A stretch of 64,000 nt of DNA from Actibacterium naphthalenivorans (GCF_014196965.1 NZ_JACIEQ010000004.1:186001-250000); one strand, 5' to 3'; counted from the first letter of the stretch, positions 8,099 to 21,192 are shown. Notes: generated by a model not told the origin, from the sequence alone. Program-made: numbers and translations.

Positions 8099-8773
8099 TC
8101 AAGGCGCGCGCGTTTCGGCGGGCCGGGGGGCCAGACGGGCGACGATGGCGGGCAGATCGGCGAAATCGGCGAAACTCGCATCGTGATGCAGCTCTTGCAC
8201 CGGCTGGCGGCGATAGCCTTCGGTGAAGAGCGCGAAGGGCAGGCCGGTGGCCGCGGCGGTTTGCGCATCGACGCCGCTGTCGCCGACATAGACGGTGCTG
8301 TCGCGCCCCAGCGCCCGTGCCGCCGCCAAAAGCGGCGCCGGATCGGGCTTGTGCACCGGCAACGTGTCGCCGCCGATCACCACGGCGAACATCGCGTCGA
8401 GACCGAAGGCGGCCAGAATGCTGCGGGTCGGCGCCTCGGGCTTGTTGGTGCAGATGCCCAGGGCGATGCCCTCTGCCGCGAACTGCTCCAGCACCGCCCG
8501 GGCATTGGGGTAGAGCGTGGTCAGCGTCGCCGGATCGGCGTTGTAGTGGCGCAGGAACAGCTCGTGCAGCGCGGAATGGCGGGCCTCGTGCAGCCCCCTG
8601 GCCGCCATCACCCGTTCGATCAGTACCGGAACACCGTTGCCGATGAAAGAGCGGACGGTCTCGGGGCTCAGCGCCTCCTCGTCGATCTCGGCCAGCATGC
8701 GGTTGACGGCGGCGTGGATGTCGGGCGCGCTGTCGATCAGCGTGCCGTCGAGATCGAAGATAACTGCCCTCAT
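8099..8773 (-). CDS. cbbZ: Phosphoglycolate phosphatase (HAD family), last gene of the cbb operon
   Basis: A 224-residue HAD phosphatase with motif I FDLDGTLIDS, motif II ICTNKP, a conserved HKPDPAPL lysine segment and motif IV YVGDSGVDAQTA. It dephosphorylates 2-phosphoglycolate made by the oxygenase side reaction of RuBisCO. Its position at the end of the cbb operon matches cbbZ of related organisms. The start MRAVIFDLDGT at 8773 overlaps the stop of the preceding gene. Confidence 0.92.
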   Translation of the reverse strand: MRAVIFDLDGTLIDSAPDIHAAVNRMLAEIDEEALSPETVRSFIGNGVPVLIERVMAARGLHEARHSALHELFLRHYNADPATLTTLYPNARAVLEQFAAEGIALGICTNKPEAPTRSILAAFGLDAMFAVVIGGDTLPVHKPDPAPLLAAARALGRDSTVYVGDSGVDAQTAAATGLPFALFTEGYRRQPVQELHHDASFADFADLPAIVARLAPRPAETRAP

Positions 8774-9327
8774 GCCGCGTCTTTCCATTTGATCGAACAG
8801 CCCATCGAGGGGATCTGCTCCGCCGGGCCCCGGCCGGTTTCGGCCACCTGCTTCATCGCCTCGTAAAGGTCGCGCCGCAGATCCGCCGGCCCCGCCGCCT
8901 TGCGCGAGGCATCGAGCCGGCCCCGGTACTGCAGGCCCAGACCGGCATCGAAGCCAAAGAAATCGGGCGTGCAGACCGCGCCATAGGCGCGCGCCACCGA
9001 TTGATCGGCGTCATAGAGATAGGGGAAGGGCAGGGCCAGCTCTTCGGCCAGCTCCGTCATCCGCTCGTAACTGTCTTCGGGATAGGCCCCGGCATCGTTC
9101 GAACTGATCGCGACAACGCCGATCCCCAGCGCCTGAAGATCCTTCGCATCGCGGATGATCCTGTCGCGCACGGCGATCACATAGGGGCAGTGGTTGCAGA
9201 TGAACATCACCACAGTACCCTTTTCCCCCGCCACGTCGGCGAGGCGATGCGCCCTGCCATCGGTGCCAGGCAGAAAGAAATCAGGCGCATGCCATCCGAA
9301 ATCGCAGACAGGGGGCGAAACGGCCAT
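8770..9327 (-). CDS. Thioredoxin-fold peroxiredoxin-like protein
   Basis: A 185-residue AhpC/TSA-redoxin type protein. It shows the usual N-terminus (APDFFLPGTDGRAHRLADV), the redox motif FICNHCPYV with a CxxC pair, and the SSNDAGAYPEDS segment of cytoplasmic redoxins of this type. No signal peptide is seen. It overlaps both neighbours by 4 bp (ATGA), so it is translated as part of the cbb operon, between an MBL-fold gene and cbbZ. The substrate is unknown; protection of oxygen- or redox-sensitive Calvin enzymes would fit but is inference. Confidence 0.8.
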   Translation of the reverse strand: MAVSPPVCDFGWHAPDFFLPGTDGRAHRLADVAGEKGTVVMFICNHCPYVIAVRDRIIRDAKDLQALGIGVVAISSNDAGAYPEDSYERMTELAEELALPFPYLYDADQSVARAYGAVCTPDFFGFDAGLGLQYRGRLDASRKAAGPADLRRDLYEAMKQVAETGRGPAEQIPSMGCSIKWKDAA

Positions 9328-10271
9328 CACTCGAACTCCATTTCCGTGAACACGACGCCGGCGTTCTTTGTGGCCAGCTCCTCGAACGTGTCGAGATGGG
9401 CATAGGGCGACTGATCGACGTAATAGGCATCGTCCAGCGCGCCGCCATTTTCCAGGTGTTCGCCGATCTTGCCGCGCAGATAGACAAGGTAGTCGTGGGT
9501 ATAACGGCGCACCTGATCCATGTTGGTCGGGTGGCCGTGGCCGGGGATCACGTAAAGCGCGCCCAGCGGCTCGAACGCGGTTTCCCATGTCTCGATCCAG
9601 CAAGAGGTGCAGGTTTCGGCAAAGATCGGCGGCATACGCTCGTGAAAGGCGATGTCTCCGGCGATGACGAAGCGCTGTTCGGGCAGCCAGACCTGAATAT
9701 CGCCGGGGCTGTGCGCCGGGCCCAGATGCAGCACCTCGATATGCATGTCGCCCATGTCGATGGTGTAGCTATCCTCGAAGGTGATGGTCGGGCCCTGCGC
9801 CACGGTGCCTTGCGCATTCTCACGTGCATAGCGCTTCATGCCTTCGAGCAGTTGAAAGGAGGTGTCGGCGAATTCCTCGGCCGCGTCCACATGGGCCAGA
9901 ACGTCGATACCCTGCTCGACCCAATAGCTGTTGCCCAGCATCGCATGGCCCTGGCCATTCTCGTTGATCACCAGCTTGACCGGCTGATCGATCACCGCCC
10001 GGATCTCGTCATGCAGGGCCTTCGCCAGCGCGGCGTTGGCGCCGGCATTCACCACGATCACCCCGTCGCCCGTGACGATGAAGGACAGGTTGTTGTTATG
10101 GCCGGCGTTCTCATAGGTCGGCGGGGCGGTGGCGCCAATCGCCGAGAAAATGCCGGGGATCACCTCCACCGGTTTTTCATACAGCACCGACTGCGGATAC
10201 TGATCGGGGATATCCTCGCTGGCCAGCGCGGGTGCGGCCAGCAGCGCCAAAAGCAACGTCTTGCGGATCAT
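9327..10271 (-). CDS. Exported MBL-fold (SoxH-like) hydrolase with a degenerate first metal motif
   Basis: A 314-residue metallo-beta-lactamase-fold protein with a signal peptide (MIRKTLLLALLAAPALA). Motifs GPAHSPGD (H187), IAGDIAFHERMPP (D206) and PGHGHPT (H245/H247) fit the quinoprotein-associated SoxH-like family. The first zinc motif HxHxDH reads ENGQGH at 104-109, keeping only the last histidine, so normal binding of two metals is doubtful. It overlaps the redoxin gene by 3 bp and lies 68 bp downstream of rpe, inside the cbb operon. Function is not known. Confidence 0.78.
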   Translation of the reverse strand: MIRKTLLLALLAAPALASEDIPDQYPQSVLYEKPVEVIPGIFSAIGATAPPTYENAGHNNNLSFIVTGDGVIVVNAGANAALAKALHDEIRAVIDQPVKLVINENGQGHAMLGNSYWVEQGIDVLAHVDAAEEFADTSFQLLEGMKRYARENAQGTVAQGPTITFEDSYTIDMGDMHIEVLHLGPAHSPGDIQVWLPEQRFVIAGDIAFHERMPPIFAETCTSCWIETWETAFEPLGALYVIPGHGHPTNMDQVRRYTHDYLVYLRGKIGEHLENGGALDDAYYVDQSPYAHLDTFEELATKNAGVVFTEMEFE

Positions 10272-10339
10272 GCGTCCTCTCCTCCCAAGTGACGGGGAAG
10301 CATAGTCACATCTGAATGTGTTCGGCCAGCCCCGCGATG

Positions 10340-11038
10340 TCACGCGGCCCGCGCGACAGCCTCGGCCGCGGCGCGGATGGCGCGGATATTCTCGCCATAG
10401 GGCGCCGGGTTCGACACCGAGCCACCCTTGAACACGGCCGACCCGGCCACCAGAACATCCGCCCCCGCGGCGGCCATCAGCGGCGCGGTGTCGGGGGTGA
10501 TGCCGCCGTCGATCTCGATATGCACGGGCCGGTCGCCGATCATCGCGCGCAGGCGCTTGACCTTGTCGATCTGGGAGTGGATGAACTTCTGCCCGCCGAA
10601 ACCGGGGTTCACCGTCATCACGCAGACCAGATCCACCATATCCAGCAGATAGTCCACATCCTCGATCCCGGTGCCGGGGTTCAGCGCCAGCCCTGCCTTG
10701 CAGCCGGCGCCACGAATGGCCTGCAGCGTGCGATGGATGTGCGGCCCGGCCTCCAGATGGGCGGTGATGATATCGCTGCCCGCCTCGGCAAAGGCCTCGA
10801 TATAGGGATCGACGGGCGAGATCATCAGATGCACATCCATCACCGTCTTCACATGCGGGCGGATCGCCTTGCACAGCGGCGGGCCGAAGGTCAGGTTGGG
10901 CACGAAATGCCCGTCCATCACATCGACATGCACCCAATCGCAGCCCTGCGCCTCGATGGCCTGGATCTCGGCGCCGAAATTGGCGAAATCGGCAGACAGG
11001 ATCGACGGGGCGATCTTGATGGAACGGTCAAAGCTCAT
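10340..11038 (-). CDS. cbbE: Ribulose-phosphate 3-epimerase
   Basis: A 232-residue TIM-barrel epimerase that interconverts ribulose 5-phosphate and xylulose 5-phosphate in the regeneration phase of the Calvin cycle. Motifs [41 protein letters not shown] and EIDGGI are all present, including the metal-binding HVDVMDGHF region and the catalytic aspartates. Its start overlaps the cbbX stop by 4 bp. Confidence 0.95.
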   Translation of the reverse strand: MSFDRSIKIAPSILSADFANFGAEIQAIEAQGCDWVHVDVMDGHFVPNLTFGPPLCKAIRPHVKTVMDVHLMISPVDPYIEAFAEAGSDIITAHLEAGPHIHRTLQAIRGAGCKAGLALNPGTGIEDVDYLLDMVDLVCVMTVNPGFGGQKFIHSQIDKVKRLRAMIGDRPVHIEIDGGITPDTAPLMAAAGADVLVAGSAVFKGGSVSNPAPYGENIRAIRAAAEAVARAA

Positions 11039-11955
11039 GCTTTCTCTCCTTCAGCTGGGCGGTCCACGTCCAGGCCCCCCCGGAACACGCGGCTCGCACG
11101 GATGTCTTCCTCGCCGATCGTGCTGAGCTGCTCGGCATCAAGCGGCCCCTTGGCGGTTTGAAACAGGCGGTTGGCCTGGCGCAGCCGCGCCCGGTCCAGC
11201 GCGTTGCGGATCGAGCGGGCATTGGCGAAATGCGGCTGTTTGCGCCGAAGGTCAATATATTCCTTCAAAGCAAGCGCCGCACCCGCGCTCAGCACGTAGT
11301 TCTGCTCTTCCAGCATCCGCTCCGAAATCCGCAGCAATTCCGCGTCACTGTAATCGGGAAACTCGATGTGATGCGCGATGCGCGACCGGAAACCGGGATT
11401 TGCGGAAAAGAACTTGTCCATCCGGTCGGCATAGCCGGCCATGATGACCACCAGATCGTCGCGGTTGTTCTCCATCACCTGCAGCAATATCTCGATTGCC
11501 TCCTGCCCGTAGTCGCGCTCGTTGTCGGGGCGGTAGAGGTAATAGGCCTCGTCGATGAACAGCACCCCGCCCATGGCCTTTTTCAGCACCTCTTTGGTCT
11601 TGGGCGCGGTATGTCCGATATATTGCCCGACCAGATCATCGCGGGTGACCGACACCAGATGCCCCTTGCGCACATAGCCCAGCCGGTGCAGCAGCCCGGC
11701 CATTTTCAGCGCCACGGTGGTCTTGCCGGTGCCGGGATTGCCGGTGAAACTCATGTGCAGGGTCGGGGTCTCATGGCTCAGCCCCATGTCGCGGCGGGCG
11801 CGGTCCACCAGCAGCAGCGCGGCGGTTTCGCGGATGCGCCGCTTGACCGGCTCCAGCCCGATCAGCTCCTCGTCCAGCTCGCGCAACACCTCGGCCACAC
11901 CCGAAGCCTCGTATTCGGCGGCCAGATCGACGGTCTTCGGAACAGCGCTGTCCAT
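11035..11955 (-). CDS. cbbX: CbbX, red-type RuBisCO activase
   Basis: A 306-residue AAA+ protein that pulls on the large-subunit C-terminus to release inhibitory sugar phosphates from form IC RuBisCO. Walker A GNPGTGKT is at 72-79 and Walker B LFIDEA at 131-136, with the pore-loop region [13 protein letters not shown] between them. The start MDSAVPK at 11955 follows AAGGAG by 7 nt; an ATG seven codons upstream lacks this. A large inverted repeat separates it from cbbS. Confidence 0.96.
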   Translation of the reverse strand: MDSAVPKTVDLAAEYEASGVAEVLRELDEELIGLEPVKRRIRETAALLLVDRARRDMGLSHETPTLHMSFTGNPGTGKTTVALKMAGLLHRLGYVRKGHLVSVTRDDLVGQYIGHTAPKTKEVLKKAMGGVLFIDEAYYLYRPDNERDYGQEAIEILLQVMENNRDDLVVIMAGYADRMDKFFSANPGFRSRIAHHIEFPDYSDAELLRISERMLEEQNYVLSAGAALALKEYIDLRRKQPHFANARSIRNALDRARLRQANRLFQTAKGPLDAEQLSTIGEEDIRASRVFRGGLDVDRPAEGEKA

Positions 11956-11970
11956 CCTGATACTCCTTGC

Positions 11971-12069
11971 TTTCATCTTTCTGCAAATATCCCCGCCGGA
12001 GGCATTGAATCTTTTCGGGCACGCCGGAACTTTCTTGCCTCCGGCGGGGATATTTAGGGAAAGATGAAG
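11971..12069. repeat. Long inverted repeat (TTTCATCTTTC family), copy A
   Basis: A 33-nt arm at 11971-12003 (TTTCATCTTTC, three variable bases, then AAATATCCCCGCCGGAGG) is mirrored at 12037-12069 with a 33-nt spacer. It lies between cbbS and cbbX, just upstream of the cbbX ribosome site. Related copies are at 25123-25219 and, as a single arm, 38190-38223. In RNA it would be a strong stem-loop that could end or slow transcription before cbbX. Confidence 0.85.
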
Positions 12070-12102
12070 GGCAGCCGGCCGCAGGCGCAGGCCGCCCCCT
12101 GT

Positions 12103-12492
12103 TCAGCGCCGCACGTCCCAGGCGTAGCTTTGCGCCCTGCCGGAGGTATCCGTGCGCTGCATGTGGATCGTCGGTTCGGTGTCCGGCCGGTTGACGATGA
12201 AAGACATCCGCACGGTTTCGAAGCCGCGTTCATCGTGGAAGGCGATCAGGCGGATGTAGGACTGGCCGTGCGCCTTGCGGCAGTCGTCCAGCTCCATCAT
12301 CACGCCCTTGGCGTCGCGCAGGTCGAACATGGGGTTGCCCCACATCTCCCAGTAGGTGTTCCGGGGATGGGGGTCATCGGTATATTCGATGCCGATGGCC
12401 CAGCCCTTTTCGAGGCAATAGTCCACCTGCGCGGTGATCTGGGTGTCGTCGAGATCGGGCAGGAAAGAGAAGCAGCCCTGGGTGATACGCAT
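12103..12492 (-). CDS. cbbS: RuBisCO small subunit, form IC
   Basis: A 129-residue small subunit. It begins MRITQGCFSFLPDL and contains EYTDDPHPRNTYWEMWG, both typical of red-type small subunits, and it carries the C-terminal extension (residues about 105-129) that forms a beta-hairpin in the central pore of the form IC/ID holoenzyme. It starts 11 bp after cbbL ends. Confidence 0.96.
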   Translation of the reverse strand: MRITQGCFSFLPDLDDTQITAQVDYCLEKGWAIGIEYTDDPHPRNTYWEMWGNPMFDLRDAKGVMMELDDCRKAHGQSYIRLIAFHDERGFETVRMSFIVNRPDTEPTIHMQRTDTSGRAQSYAWDVRR

Positions 12493-12503
12493 GTGTTTTC
12501 TCC

Positions 12504-15070
<2,567 letters not shown>

Positions 15071-15082
15071 TGTTATCCTCCG

Positions 15083-16288
15083 TCAGGCGGCTTGATCGGC
15101 GCGGTCCAGCGCCGCGATACCGGGGAGGACACGCCCCTCCAGCCATTCCAGAAAGGCCCCACCGGCGGTGGAGACATAGGTGAAATCATCGGCCACACCG
15201 GCCGTGTTCAGCGCCGCCACGGTGTCGCCCCCGCCGGCGACGGACACGCACAGCCCGGCGCGGGTCAGCTCGGCCGCGGTTTCGGCCAGCGCCATGGTCG
15301 AATGATCGAAGGGCGGGATTTCGAAGGCGCCCAGCGGGCCGTTCCACAGGATGGTCTGCGCCCCGGCCAGCACCCCCTGAAAGTTGCGCAGCGCGGCGCT
15401 GCCCGCGTCGAGGATCATGGCGTCTTCGGGGCATTCGTTCCAGACGACGATCTTCTTGCGCGCGCCTTCCCTGAACTCTTTCGCGACAACCACGTCTTCG
15501 GGCAAAAAGATTTCGCATTTGGCAGCTTTCGCCAGCAGCAGGATTTCCTTCACCGTCTCAACCTGATCGGCCTCATGCAGGGATTTCCCCATCGGCGCGC
15601 CCTTGGCGAACAGGAAGGTGTTGGCCATGCCGCCACCCACGATCACCGCGTCCAGCTTTTGCACCAGATGTTTCAGTACCGCGATCTTGCTGGAAACTTT
15701 TGCCCCGCCGACAATCGCGACAGAGGGGCGGTTTGAGGCCTCAAGGGCGGCCGTCAACGCCTCCATCTCCTCAATCATCAACGGGCCGGCGGTGGCGGGC
15801 AAAAGCTCTGCGATGGCCGCGGTAGAGGCATGGGCGCGATGGGCACAGGAAAACGCGTCATTAACGTAGATGTCGCCAAGGGCTGCGAATTTTCGCGCCA
15901 GGCCGGGGTCGTTCATCTCTTCGCCGCGTTCGAACCGCACGTTTTCACACAGCAGCACTTCGCCGTCCTTCAGGGCGGCAGCGGCGTTTTCCGCCACTGG
16001 CCCCGCGCAGGTTTCACCAAAGGTCACCGGGCATCCAAGGGCATCTGCCAATGTGCTTTCGATTTGATGCAGGCAAAACGCCGGGTTCAACTCGCCCTTC
16101 GGGCGGCCAAGGTGGCTAAGGATGACCAGCCGCGCACCTTGGGCGAGCAGGGGTTTCATCCCTTGGGCAAAGCGGGTGATGCGGGTGGCATCGGCGACCT
16201 TGCCATCGGCCAGCGGAACATTCAGATCCGCCCGTACGACAAGCCGCTTGCCCGCCACATTGATGTCAGTGATCGGGGTAATCGCCAT
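15083..16288 (-). CDS. pgk: Phosphoglycerate kinase
   Basis: A 401-residue kinase that makes 1,3-bisphosphoglycerate from 3-phosphoglycerate and ATP, the first reductive step after CO2 fixation. Motifs VRADLNVPL, LSHLGRPKG, ENVRFERGEE, GGAKVSSKI, LWNGPLGAFE and the C-terminal GGGDTVAA are all present. The start at 16288 shares a base with the gap stop codon. Confidence 0.97.
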   Translation of the reverse strand: MAITPITDINVAGKRLVVRADLNVPLADGKVADATRITRFAQGMKPLLAQGARLVILSHLGRPKGELNPAFCLHQIESTLADALGCPVTFGETCAGPVAENAAAALKDGEVLLCENVRFERGEEMNDPGLARKFAALGDIYVNDAFSCAHRAHASTAAIAELLPATAGPLMIEEMEALTAALEASNRPSVAIVGGAKVSSKIAVLKHLVQKLDAVIVGGGMANTFLFAKGAPMGKSLHEADQVETVKEILLLAKAAKCEIFLPEDVVVAKEFREGARKKIVVWNECPEDAMILDAGSAALRNFQGVLAGAQTILWNGPLGAFEIPPFDHSTMALAETAAELTRAGLCVSVAGGGDTVAALNTAGVADDFTYVSTAGGAFLEWLEGRVLPGIAALDRADQAA

Positions 16289-17289
16289 CAGATCAGCGCC
16301 CCCATCGCCACGGCGGTATCGGCCATGCGGTTCGAAAAGCCCCATTCGTTGTCGTACCAAGACAGGATGCGGACCATGTTGCCGTCCATCACCTTGGTCT
16401 GATCCATGTGGAAGACCGAGGAATGCGGATCGTGGTTGAAATCGATCGAAACATTGGCCTCGTCCGTAAAGCCAAGGACGCCGGTCAGTGGCCCGTTGGC
16501 GGCGGTGCGGATGGCGGCGTTCACCTCGTCCACCGTGGTCTCGCGCGCGGCCTCGAAGGTCAGATCCACCACCGACACGTTCGGGGTGGGCACCCGGATC
16601 GCGACACCGTCCAGCTTGCCGTTCAGCTCGGGCAGCACCAGGCCCACGGCCTTGGCGGCACCCGTCGAGGTGGGGATCATGCTCATCGCGGCGGCGCGGG
16701 CGCGGTAGAGATCCTTGTGCATCGTGTCCAGCGTCGGCTGATCGCCGGTATAGCTGTGGATCGTGGTCATGAACCCGCGCTTGATGCCGATGGCGTCGTT
16801 CAGCACCTTGGCCACGGGCGCCAGGCAGTTGGTGGTGCAGGAGGCGTTGGAGACCACGGTATCGGCGGCGCCGAGCGTGCCATGATTGACGCCGTAGACG
16901 ATGGTCTTGTCGGCGTCCGCGCCGGGGGCCGAGATCAGCACGCGGCTCGATCCGTTCTCCAGATGCAGCGCGGCTTTTTCGCGGGCGGTGAACAGGCCGG
17001 TGCATTCCAGCGCCACGTCGATGCCGGCCCAGGGCAGCGCCTTGGGATCGCGGATCGCGGTCACCTCGATCGGGCCACGGCCCACGTCGATGGTGTTGCC
17101 GGCCACCGTGACCTCGCCGGGAAAGCGGCCATGCACGCTGTCGAAGCGCAGCAGATGGGCGTTGGTTTCCACCGGCCCCAGATCGTTGATCGCCACCACC
17201 TCGATATCGGTGCGGCCCGATTCCACGATCCCGCGCAGCACATTGCGCCCGATGCGGCCGAAACCGTTGATTGCAACTTTGATGGTCAT
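16288..17289 (-). CDS. gap: Glyceraldehyde-3-phosphate dehydrogenase
   Basis: A 333-residue type I GAPDH. It has the Rossmann [12 protein letters not shown], the catalytic [12 protein letters not shown] cysteine, the HSYTGDQ segment and the C-terminal [15 protein letters not shown]. It reduces 1,3-bisphosphoglycerate in this context. MTIKVAING at 17289 is placed by a GAAGGG ribosome site about 7 nt upstream; an ATG two codons earlier is too close to it. Confidence 0.97.
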   Translation of the reverse strand: MTIKVAINGFGRIGRNVLRGIVESGRTDIEVVAINDLGPVETNAHLLRFDSVHGRFPGEVTVAGNTIDVGRGPIEVTAIRDPKALPWAGIDVALECTGLFTAREKAALHLENGSSRVLISAPGADADKTIVYGVNHGTLGAADTVVSNASCTTNCLAPVAKVLNDAIGIKRGFMTTIHSYTGDQPTLDTMHKDLYRARAAAMSMIPTSTGAAKAVGLVLPELNGKLDGVAIRVPTPNVSVVDLTFEAARETTVDEVNAAIRTAANGPLTGVLGFTDEANVSIDFNHDPHSSVFHMDQTKVMDGNMVRILSWYDNEWGFSNRMADTAVAMGALI

Positions 17290-17302
17290 GTCCATCCCTT
17301 CT

Positions 17303-19288
17303 TCAGATCAGGTTCCTGGCGGCCGCCGCGACGGCCTCGGCGGTGATGCCGAAATGTTGGTAGAGCGCGGCAATCGGGGCCGAGGCGCCGAAGCCTTGCA
17401 TGCCCACGAAGGCGCTGTTGTCGCCCAGCAGCTTGTCCCAGCCCTGTTCCACCGCGGCCTCCACCCCCACGCGGGGCGCGGTGCCAAGAACGGCGGCGCG
17501 GTAGCCGGCATCCTGCGCGGCGAAAAGTTCGAAACAGGGGGCCGAGACGACGGCGGCGCGGATACCCCCGGCGGCCAGCAGATCGGCGGCCTTCATCGCG
17601 ATTTCCACCTCCGATCCGGTGGCGATCAGGGTCACGTCGCGGGTGCCGTCGGCTTCGCGCAGCAGGTAGGCGCCGCGCGCCACCCTGTTTTCGCTGCTGT
17701 GCGTTGTGCGCAGGGTCGGCAGCCCCTGACGCGATAGGGCCAGCACGCTGGGGGTGCCGGCCGATGTGGCCGCAAGCGCCCAGGCTTCGGCGGTTTCGAC
17801 CGCGTCGCAGGGGCGGAACAGGTTGAGGTTGGGCATGGCGCGCAGAGAGGCCAGATGCTCCACCGGTTGATGGGTAGGGCCGTCTTCGCCCAGCCCGATG
17901 CTGTCATGGGTCATGACATAGGTGACAGGCACCCCCATCAGTGCCGACAGCCGGATCGCCGGGCGGCAGTAATCGGTGAACACCAGGAACGTGCCGCCAT
18001 AGGCAACGAACCCGCCGTGCAGCGCGACGCCGTTCATCGCGGCGGCCATGCCATGTTCGCGGATGCCGTAGTGGATGTAGTCGCCGCCGTAGCTGTCGCG
18101 GCTGACCGGGGTCATGCCCTTGGTGCGGGTCAGGTTCGAGCCGGTCAGGTCGGCCGAGCCACCGATCATGTTGGGCAGGGTGGCATTGACCACCTCCAGC
18201 GCCATCTCGCTGGCCTTGCGGGTGGCCAGCCTGGGCGCCTCCGCCGAAAGGCGGGCCTTGTACTCGGAGATCGCATCGCCCAGCCGCGCGGCATCGGGGG
18301 CCGCCAGCGCGCCGGTGAAGGCACCGGCGCGGGGCGAGGCCGCCAGCCGCTCCTCCCAGGCCAGCCGCACGGCGTGGCCACGCTTTGCGACGGCGCGCCA
18401 GGCGGTGGCGGCCTCTTCGGGGATCTCGAACGGCGGGCTGGTCCAGCCGAGCGCCTTGCGGGCGGCGGCGATCTCTGCCTCGCCCAGCGGGGCGCCATGG
18501 GTGGCGGATGTGCCCTGCTTGTTCGGCGCGCCGAAGCCGATGATGGTGCGGCAGGCGATCAGGCTGGGGCGCGGATCCTCGCGCGCCGCCTCGATCGCAT
18601 CGGCGATCTCGACCGTGTTGTGGCCGTCGATCGACAGCACCTGCCACCCCGAGGCGGCGAAGCGTGCCTTCTGATCGGTCGAGGTGGACAGGGTGGTGGA
18701 CCCGTCGATGGTGATCTTGTTGTCGTCCCACAGCACGATCAGCCGGCCCAGGCCCCAGTGGCCGGCCAAGTCGGCGGCTTCCTGGCTGATGCCTTCCATC
18801 AGGCACCCGTCGCCGGCGATGACATAGGTGAAGTGATCCACCAGATCGCCGCCGAACCGCGCATTCTGCATCCGTTCGGCCAGCGCCATGCCGACGGCGG
18901 TGGCGATGCCCTGGCCCAGCGGGCCGGTGGTGACCTCGATGCCGTCGGCATGGCCGTATTCGGGGTGGCCCGCGGTGCGCGATCCCATCTGGCGAAAGGC
19001 GCGGATCTGATCCATGCCCATATCCGCATAGCCCAGCATGTGGTTGATCGCGTAGATCAGCATCGAACCATGCCCGGCCGACAGAACAAACCGATCACGG
19101 TCGGCCCATCTGGGCGCGCTTGGGTCGATGGCCATGAAGCGGTTGAACAGCACGGCGGCGACATCGGCCATGCCCATCGGCATGCCGGGGTGGCCGGAGT
19201 TGGCGGCCTGAACCGCATCCATCGTCAGGGCGCGGATGGCATTGGCCATGATCGCCTCATGGGCGGTTGAAACACGCATCTGGTTCAT
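17303..19288 (-). CDS. cbbT: Transketolase
   Basis: A 661-residue thiamine diphosphate enzyme that moves two-carbon units in the regeneration phase. It shows [10 protein letters not shown], the ThDP/metal motif [10 protein letters not shown]...[22 protein letters not shown], and [16 protein letters not shown]. Length is normal for bacterial transketolases. A GGAGGAG site precedes the ATG at 19288, 12 bp after cbbP. Confidence 0.97.
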   Translation of the reverse strand: MNQMRVSTAHEAIMANAIRALTMDAVQAANSGHPGMPMGMADVAAVLFNRFMAIDPSAPRWADRDRFVLSAGHGSMLIYAINHMLGYADMGMDQIRAFRQMGSRTAGHPEYGHADGIEVTTGPLGQGIATAVGMALAERMQNARFGGDLVDHFTYVIAGDGCLMEGISQEAADLAGHWGLGRLIVLWDDNKITIDGSTTLSTSTDQKARFAASGWQVLSIDGHNTVEIADAIEAAREDPRPSLIACRTIIGFGAPNKQGTSATHGAPLGEAEIAAARKALGWTSPPFEIPEEAATAWRAVAKRGHAVRLAWEERLAASPRAGAFTGALAAPDAARLGDAISEYKARLSAEAPRLATRKASEMALEVVNATLPNMIGGSADLTGSNLTRTKGMTPVSRDSYGGDYIHYGIREHGMAAAMNGVALHGGFVAYGGTFLVFTDYCRPAIRLSALMGVPVTYVMTHDSIGLGEDGPTHQPVEHLASLRAMPNLNLFRPCDAVETAEAWALAATSAGTPSVLALSRQGLPTLRTTHSSENRVARGAYLLREADGTRDVTLIATGSEVEIAMKAADLLAAGGIRAAVVSAPCFELFAAQDAGYRAAVLGTAPRVGVEAAVEQGWDKLLGDNSAFVGMQGFGASAPIAALYQHFGITAEAVAAAARNLI

Positions 19289-19300
19289 CTCGGCTCCTCC

Positions 19301-20173
19301 TCAGGCGCGGCGGGATTCATGGACAAGGCGCTCGATCATCGGGGTGAAGATGAGCTGCATCGCCAGATCCATCTTGCCGCCCGGAATGACGATGGAATTG
19401 GCCCGGCTCATCCAGCTGTCGTGGATCATCGAGGTCAGATAGGAAAAATCGATGCCGCGCGGATTGGCGAAGCGGATCACCACCAGGCTTTCGTCGGGCG
19501 TGGGGATCCAGCGGGCGATGAACGGGTTCGAGGTATCGACCACCGGCACGCGCTGGAAATTCACATCCGTTTGGGTGAACTGCGGCGTGATGCAATGCAC
19601 ATAGGCATGCATCCGGCGCAGGATCACATCGGTCACCGCCTCGGTGGTGTAGCCGCGCTTTTCCTTGTCGCGGTGGATCTTCTGGATCCACTCCAGATTC
19701 ACCACCGGCACCACGCCCACCTTCAGATCGGCGTGTTTGGCCAGGTTGACCTGCGCATTCACCACCGCGCCATGCAGGCCTTCGTAGAACAGCAGGTCGC
19801 TGCCATCCTCGAACGCGGCCCAGCCGGTGAACTCGCCCGGCGGCACGCCCCAGCGCGCGGCCTCGTCATCGTCATGCACATAGTGGCGGGTCTTGCCGCT
19901 GCCGCTGGCGCCATAGTCGCGGAACACCCGCTCCAGCTCCGAAAGCTCGTTGGCCTCGTAGGAGAAATGGCTGAACGTCGGGTCGCCCTCGGCATAGCGG
20001 CGATCCAGCTCGGCCTTCATCTCGGCGCGGTTGTAGCGGTGAAAGGCGTCGCCCTCGATCGACACGGCCTTGATACCCTCGCGGCGGAAGATCTGATCGA
20101 ACGTATGCTTGACGGTCGAGGTGCCGGCGCCGGACGAGCCGGTGACCGAAATGATCGGATGTTTCTTGCTCAT
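19301..20173 (-). CDS. cbbP: Phosphoribulokinase
   Basis: A 290-residue class I (proteobacterial) phosphoribulokinase, making ribulose 1,5-bisphosphate from ribulose 5-phosphate and ATP. The P-loop is VTGSSGAGTST at about 10-20; EGDAFHRYNRAEM and the LLFYEGLHGAVV segment carry substrate and catalytic residues. It is specific to the Calvin cycle and lies between cbbF and cbbT. Confidence 0.97.
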   Translation of the reverse strand: MSKKHPIISVTGSSGAGTSTVKHTFDQIFRREGIKAVSIEGDAFHRYNRAEMKAELDRRYAEGDPTFSHFSYEANELSELERVFRDYGASGSGKTRHYVHDDDEAARWGVPPGEFTGWAAFEDGSDLLFYEGLHGAVVNAQVNLAKHADLKVGVVPVVNLEWIQKIHRDKEKRGYTTEAVTDVILRRMHAYVHCITPQFTQTDVNFQRVPVVDTSNPFIARWIPTPDESLVVIRFANPRGIDFSYLTSMIHDSWMSRANSIVIPGGKMDLAMQLIFTPMIERLVHESRRA

Positions 20174-20184
20174 CGGTTCTTTCC

Positions 20185-21192
20185 TCAGACGCGGAACAGG
20201 CCGCGGGCGCCGAACAGGGCAGAGACCTCCTGTTCGGGCAGATCGAAATAGGCAGCGACACGGGCGACTTTTTCGGGCGAGCCGAACACGAACGGGGTGC
20301 GGGCATGCAGGGTTTCGGCGGTCTTGCCCATGATCCGGTCATGCCCGTCGGTGGCGCCGCCGCCGGCCTGCTCCATCACAAAGGCGATGGGGGCGCATTC
20401 ATAGACCATGCGCAGGCGGCCCATCGCATAGCCTTCGCGGGCATCGCCCGGATAGAGAAACACCCCGCCACGGGTCAGGATGCGGTGGGTTTCGGCCACC
20501 AGAGACGCCACCCAGCGCATGTTGAAATTCTGCGCGCGCGGGCCTTCCTCGCCAGCGATGCAATCGTCGATATAGGCGCGTATCGGCTGCGGCCAGTGGC
20601 GATAGTTCGAGGCGTTGATCGCGAACTCGCGCGAGGTGTCGGGCACGCGCACCGCCGGGTTGATCAGCAGCCACTCGCGGCTGTCGGGGTCCAGCAGGTA
20701 TTCCTGCGTGCCGTCGCCGAAGGTGACCACCAGCATCGTCTGCGGTCCATAGATGATATAGCCGCCCGCGATCTGCTCGGTCGCCGGGCGCAGCACGCTT
20801 TCATCGGCGCCGTCCTTGGCCTCGAACACCGAAAAGATGGTGCCGATCGACACGTTCACATCGATGTTCGATGATCCGTCGAGCGGGTCGATGGCCAGCG
20901 CGTAGCGGCCGGCGGGATCAAGCTCGATCACCTCGTCCTGCTCTTCGGAGGCGTACCAGCGCACCGAGGCGAGTTTCAGCCGCGCGGCAAAGGCGGCATC
21001 GGCCATGATGTCCAGCGCCTTTTGTCCGTCGCCGCCCAGATTGGTGCCGACCTCTTGCCCCAGCGCGCCGCCCAGCGGACCCCGCTGAATGGTGCGCGCC
21101 AGTTCCGCGCCGACCTCGGCCAGCGCCACGATAAGCGGCCGGAGCGCAGTGGGGACATGCTCCGATTTTCCAATCGGAATCACAGTCTGCAT
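20185..21192 (-). CDS. cbbF: Class I fructose-1,6-bisphosphatase
   Basis: A 335-residue phosphatase with the class I metal-binding signature [19 protein letters not shown] and the [20 protein letters not shown] substrate region. It hydrolyses fructose 1,6-bisphosphate, and often sedoheptulose 1,7-bisphosphate, in the Calvin cycle. It is the first gene of the operon, 105 bp from divergent cbbR. The start [11 protein letters not shown] is preceded by GGGAGG. Confidence 0.96.
   Translation of the reverse strand: MQTVIPIGKSEHVPTALRPLIVALAEVGAELARTIQRGPLGGALGQEVGTNLGGDGQKALDIMADAAFAARLKLASVRWYASEEQDEVIELDPAGRYALAIDPLDGSSNIDVNVSIGTIFSVFEAKDGADESVLRPATEQIAGGYIIYGPQTMLVVTFGDGTQEYLLDPDSREWLLINPAVRVPDTSREFAINASNYRHWPQPIRAYIDDCIAGEEGPRAQNFNMRWVASLVAETHRILTRGGVFLYPGDAREGYAMGRLRMVYECAPIAFVMEQAGGGATDGHDRIMGKTAETLHARTPFVFGSPEKVARVAAYFDLPEQEVSALFGARGLFRV

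Noticed and set aside
17855-19270. 471-codon frame antisense to transketolase
   Set aside because: Complement of a conserved enzyme with all motifs in the sense frame; no motifs in this one.
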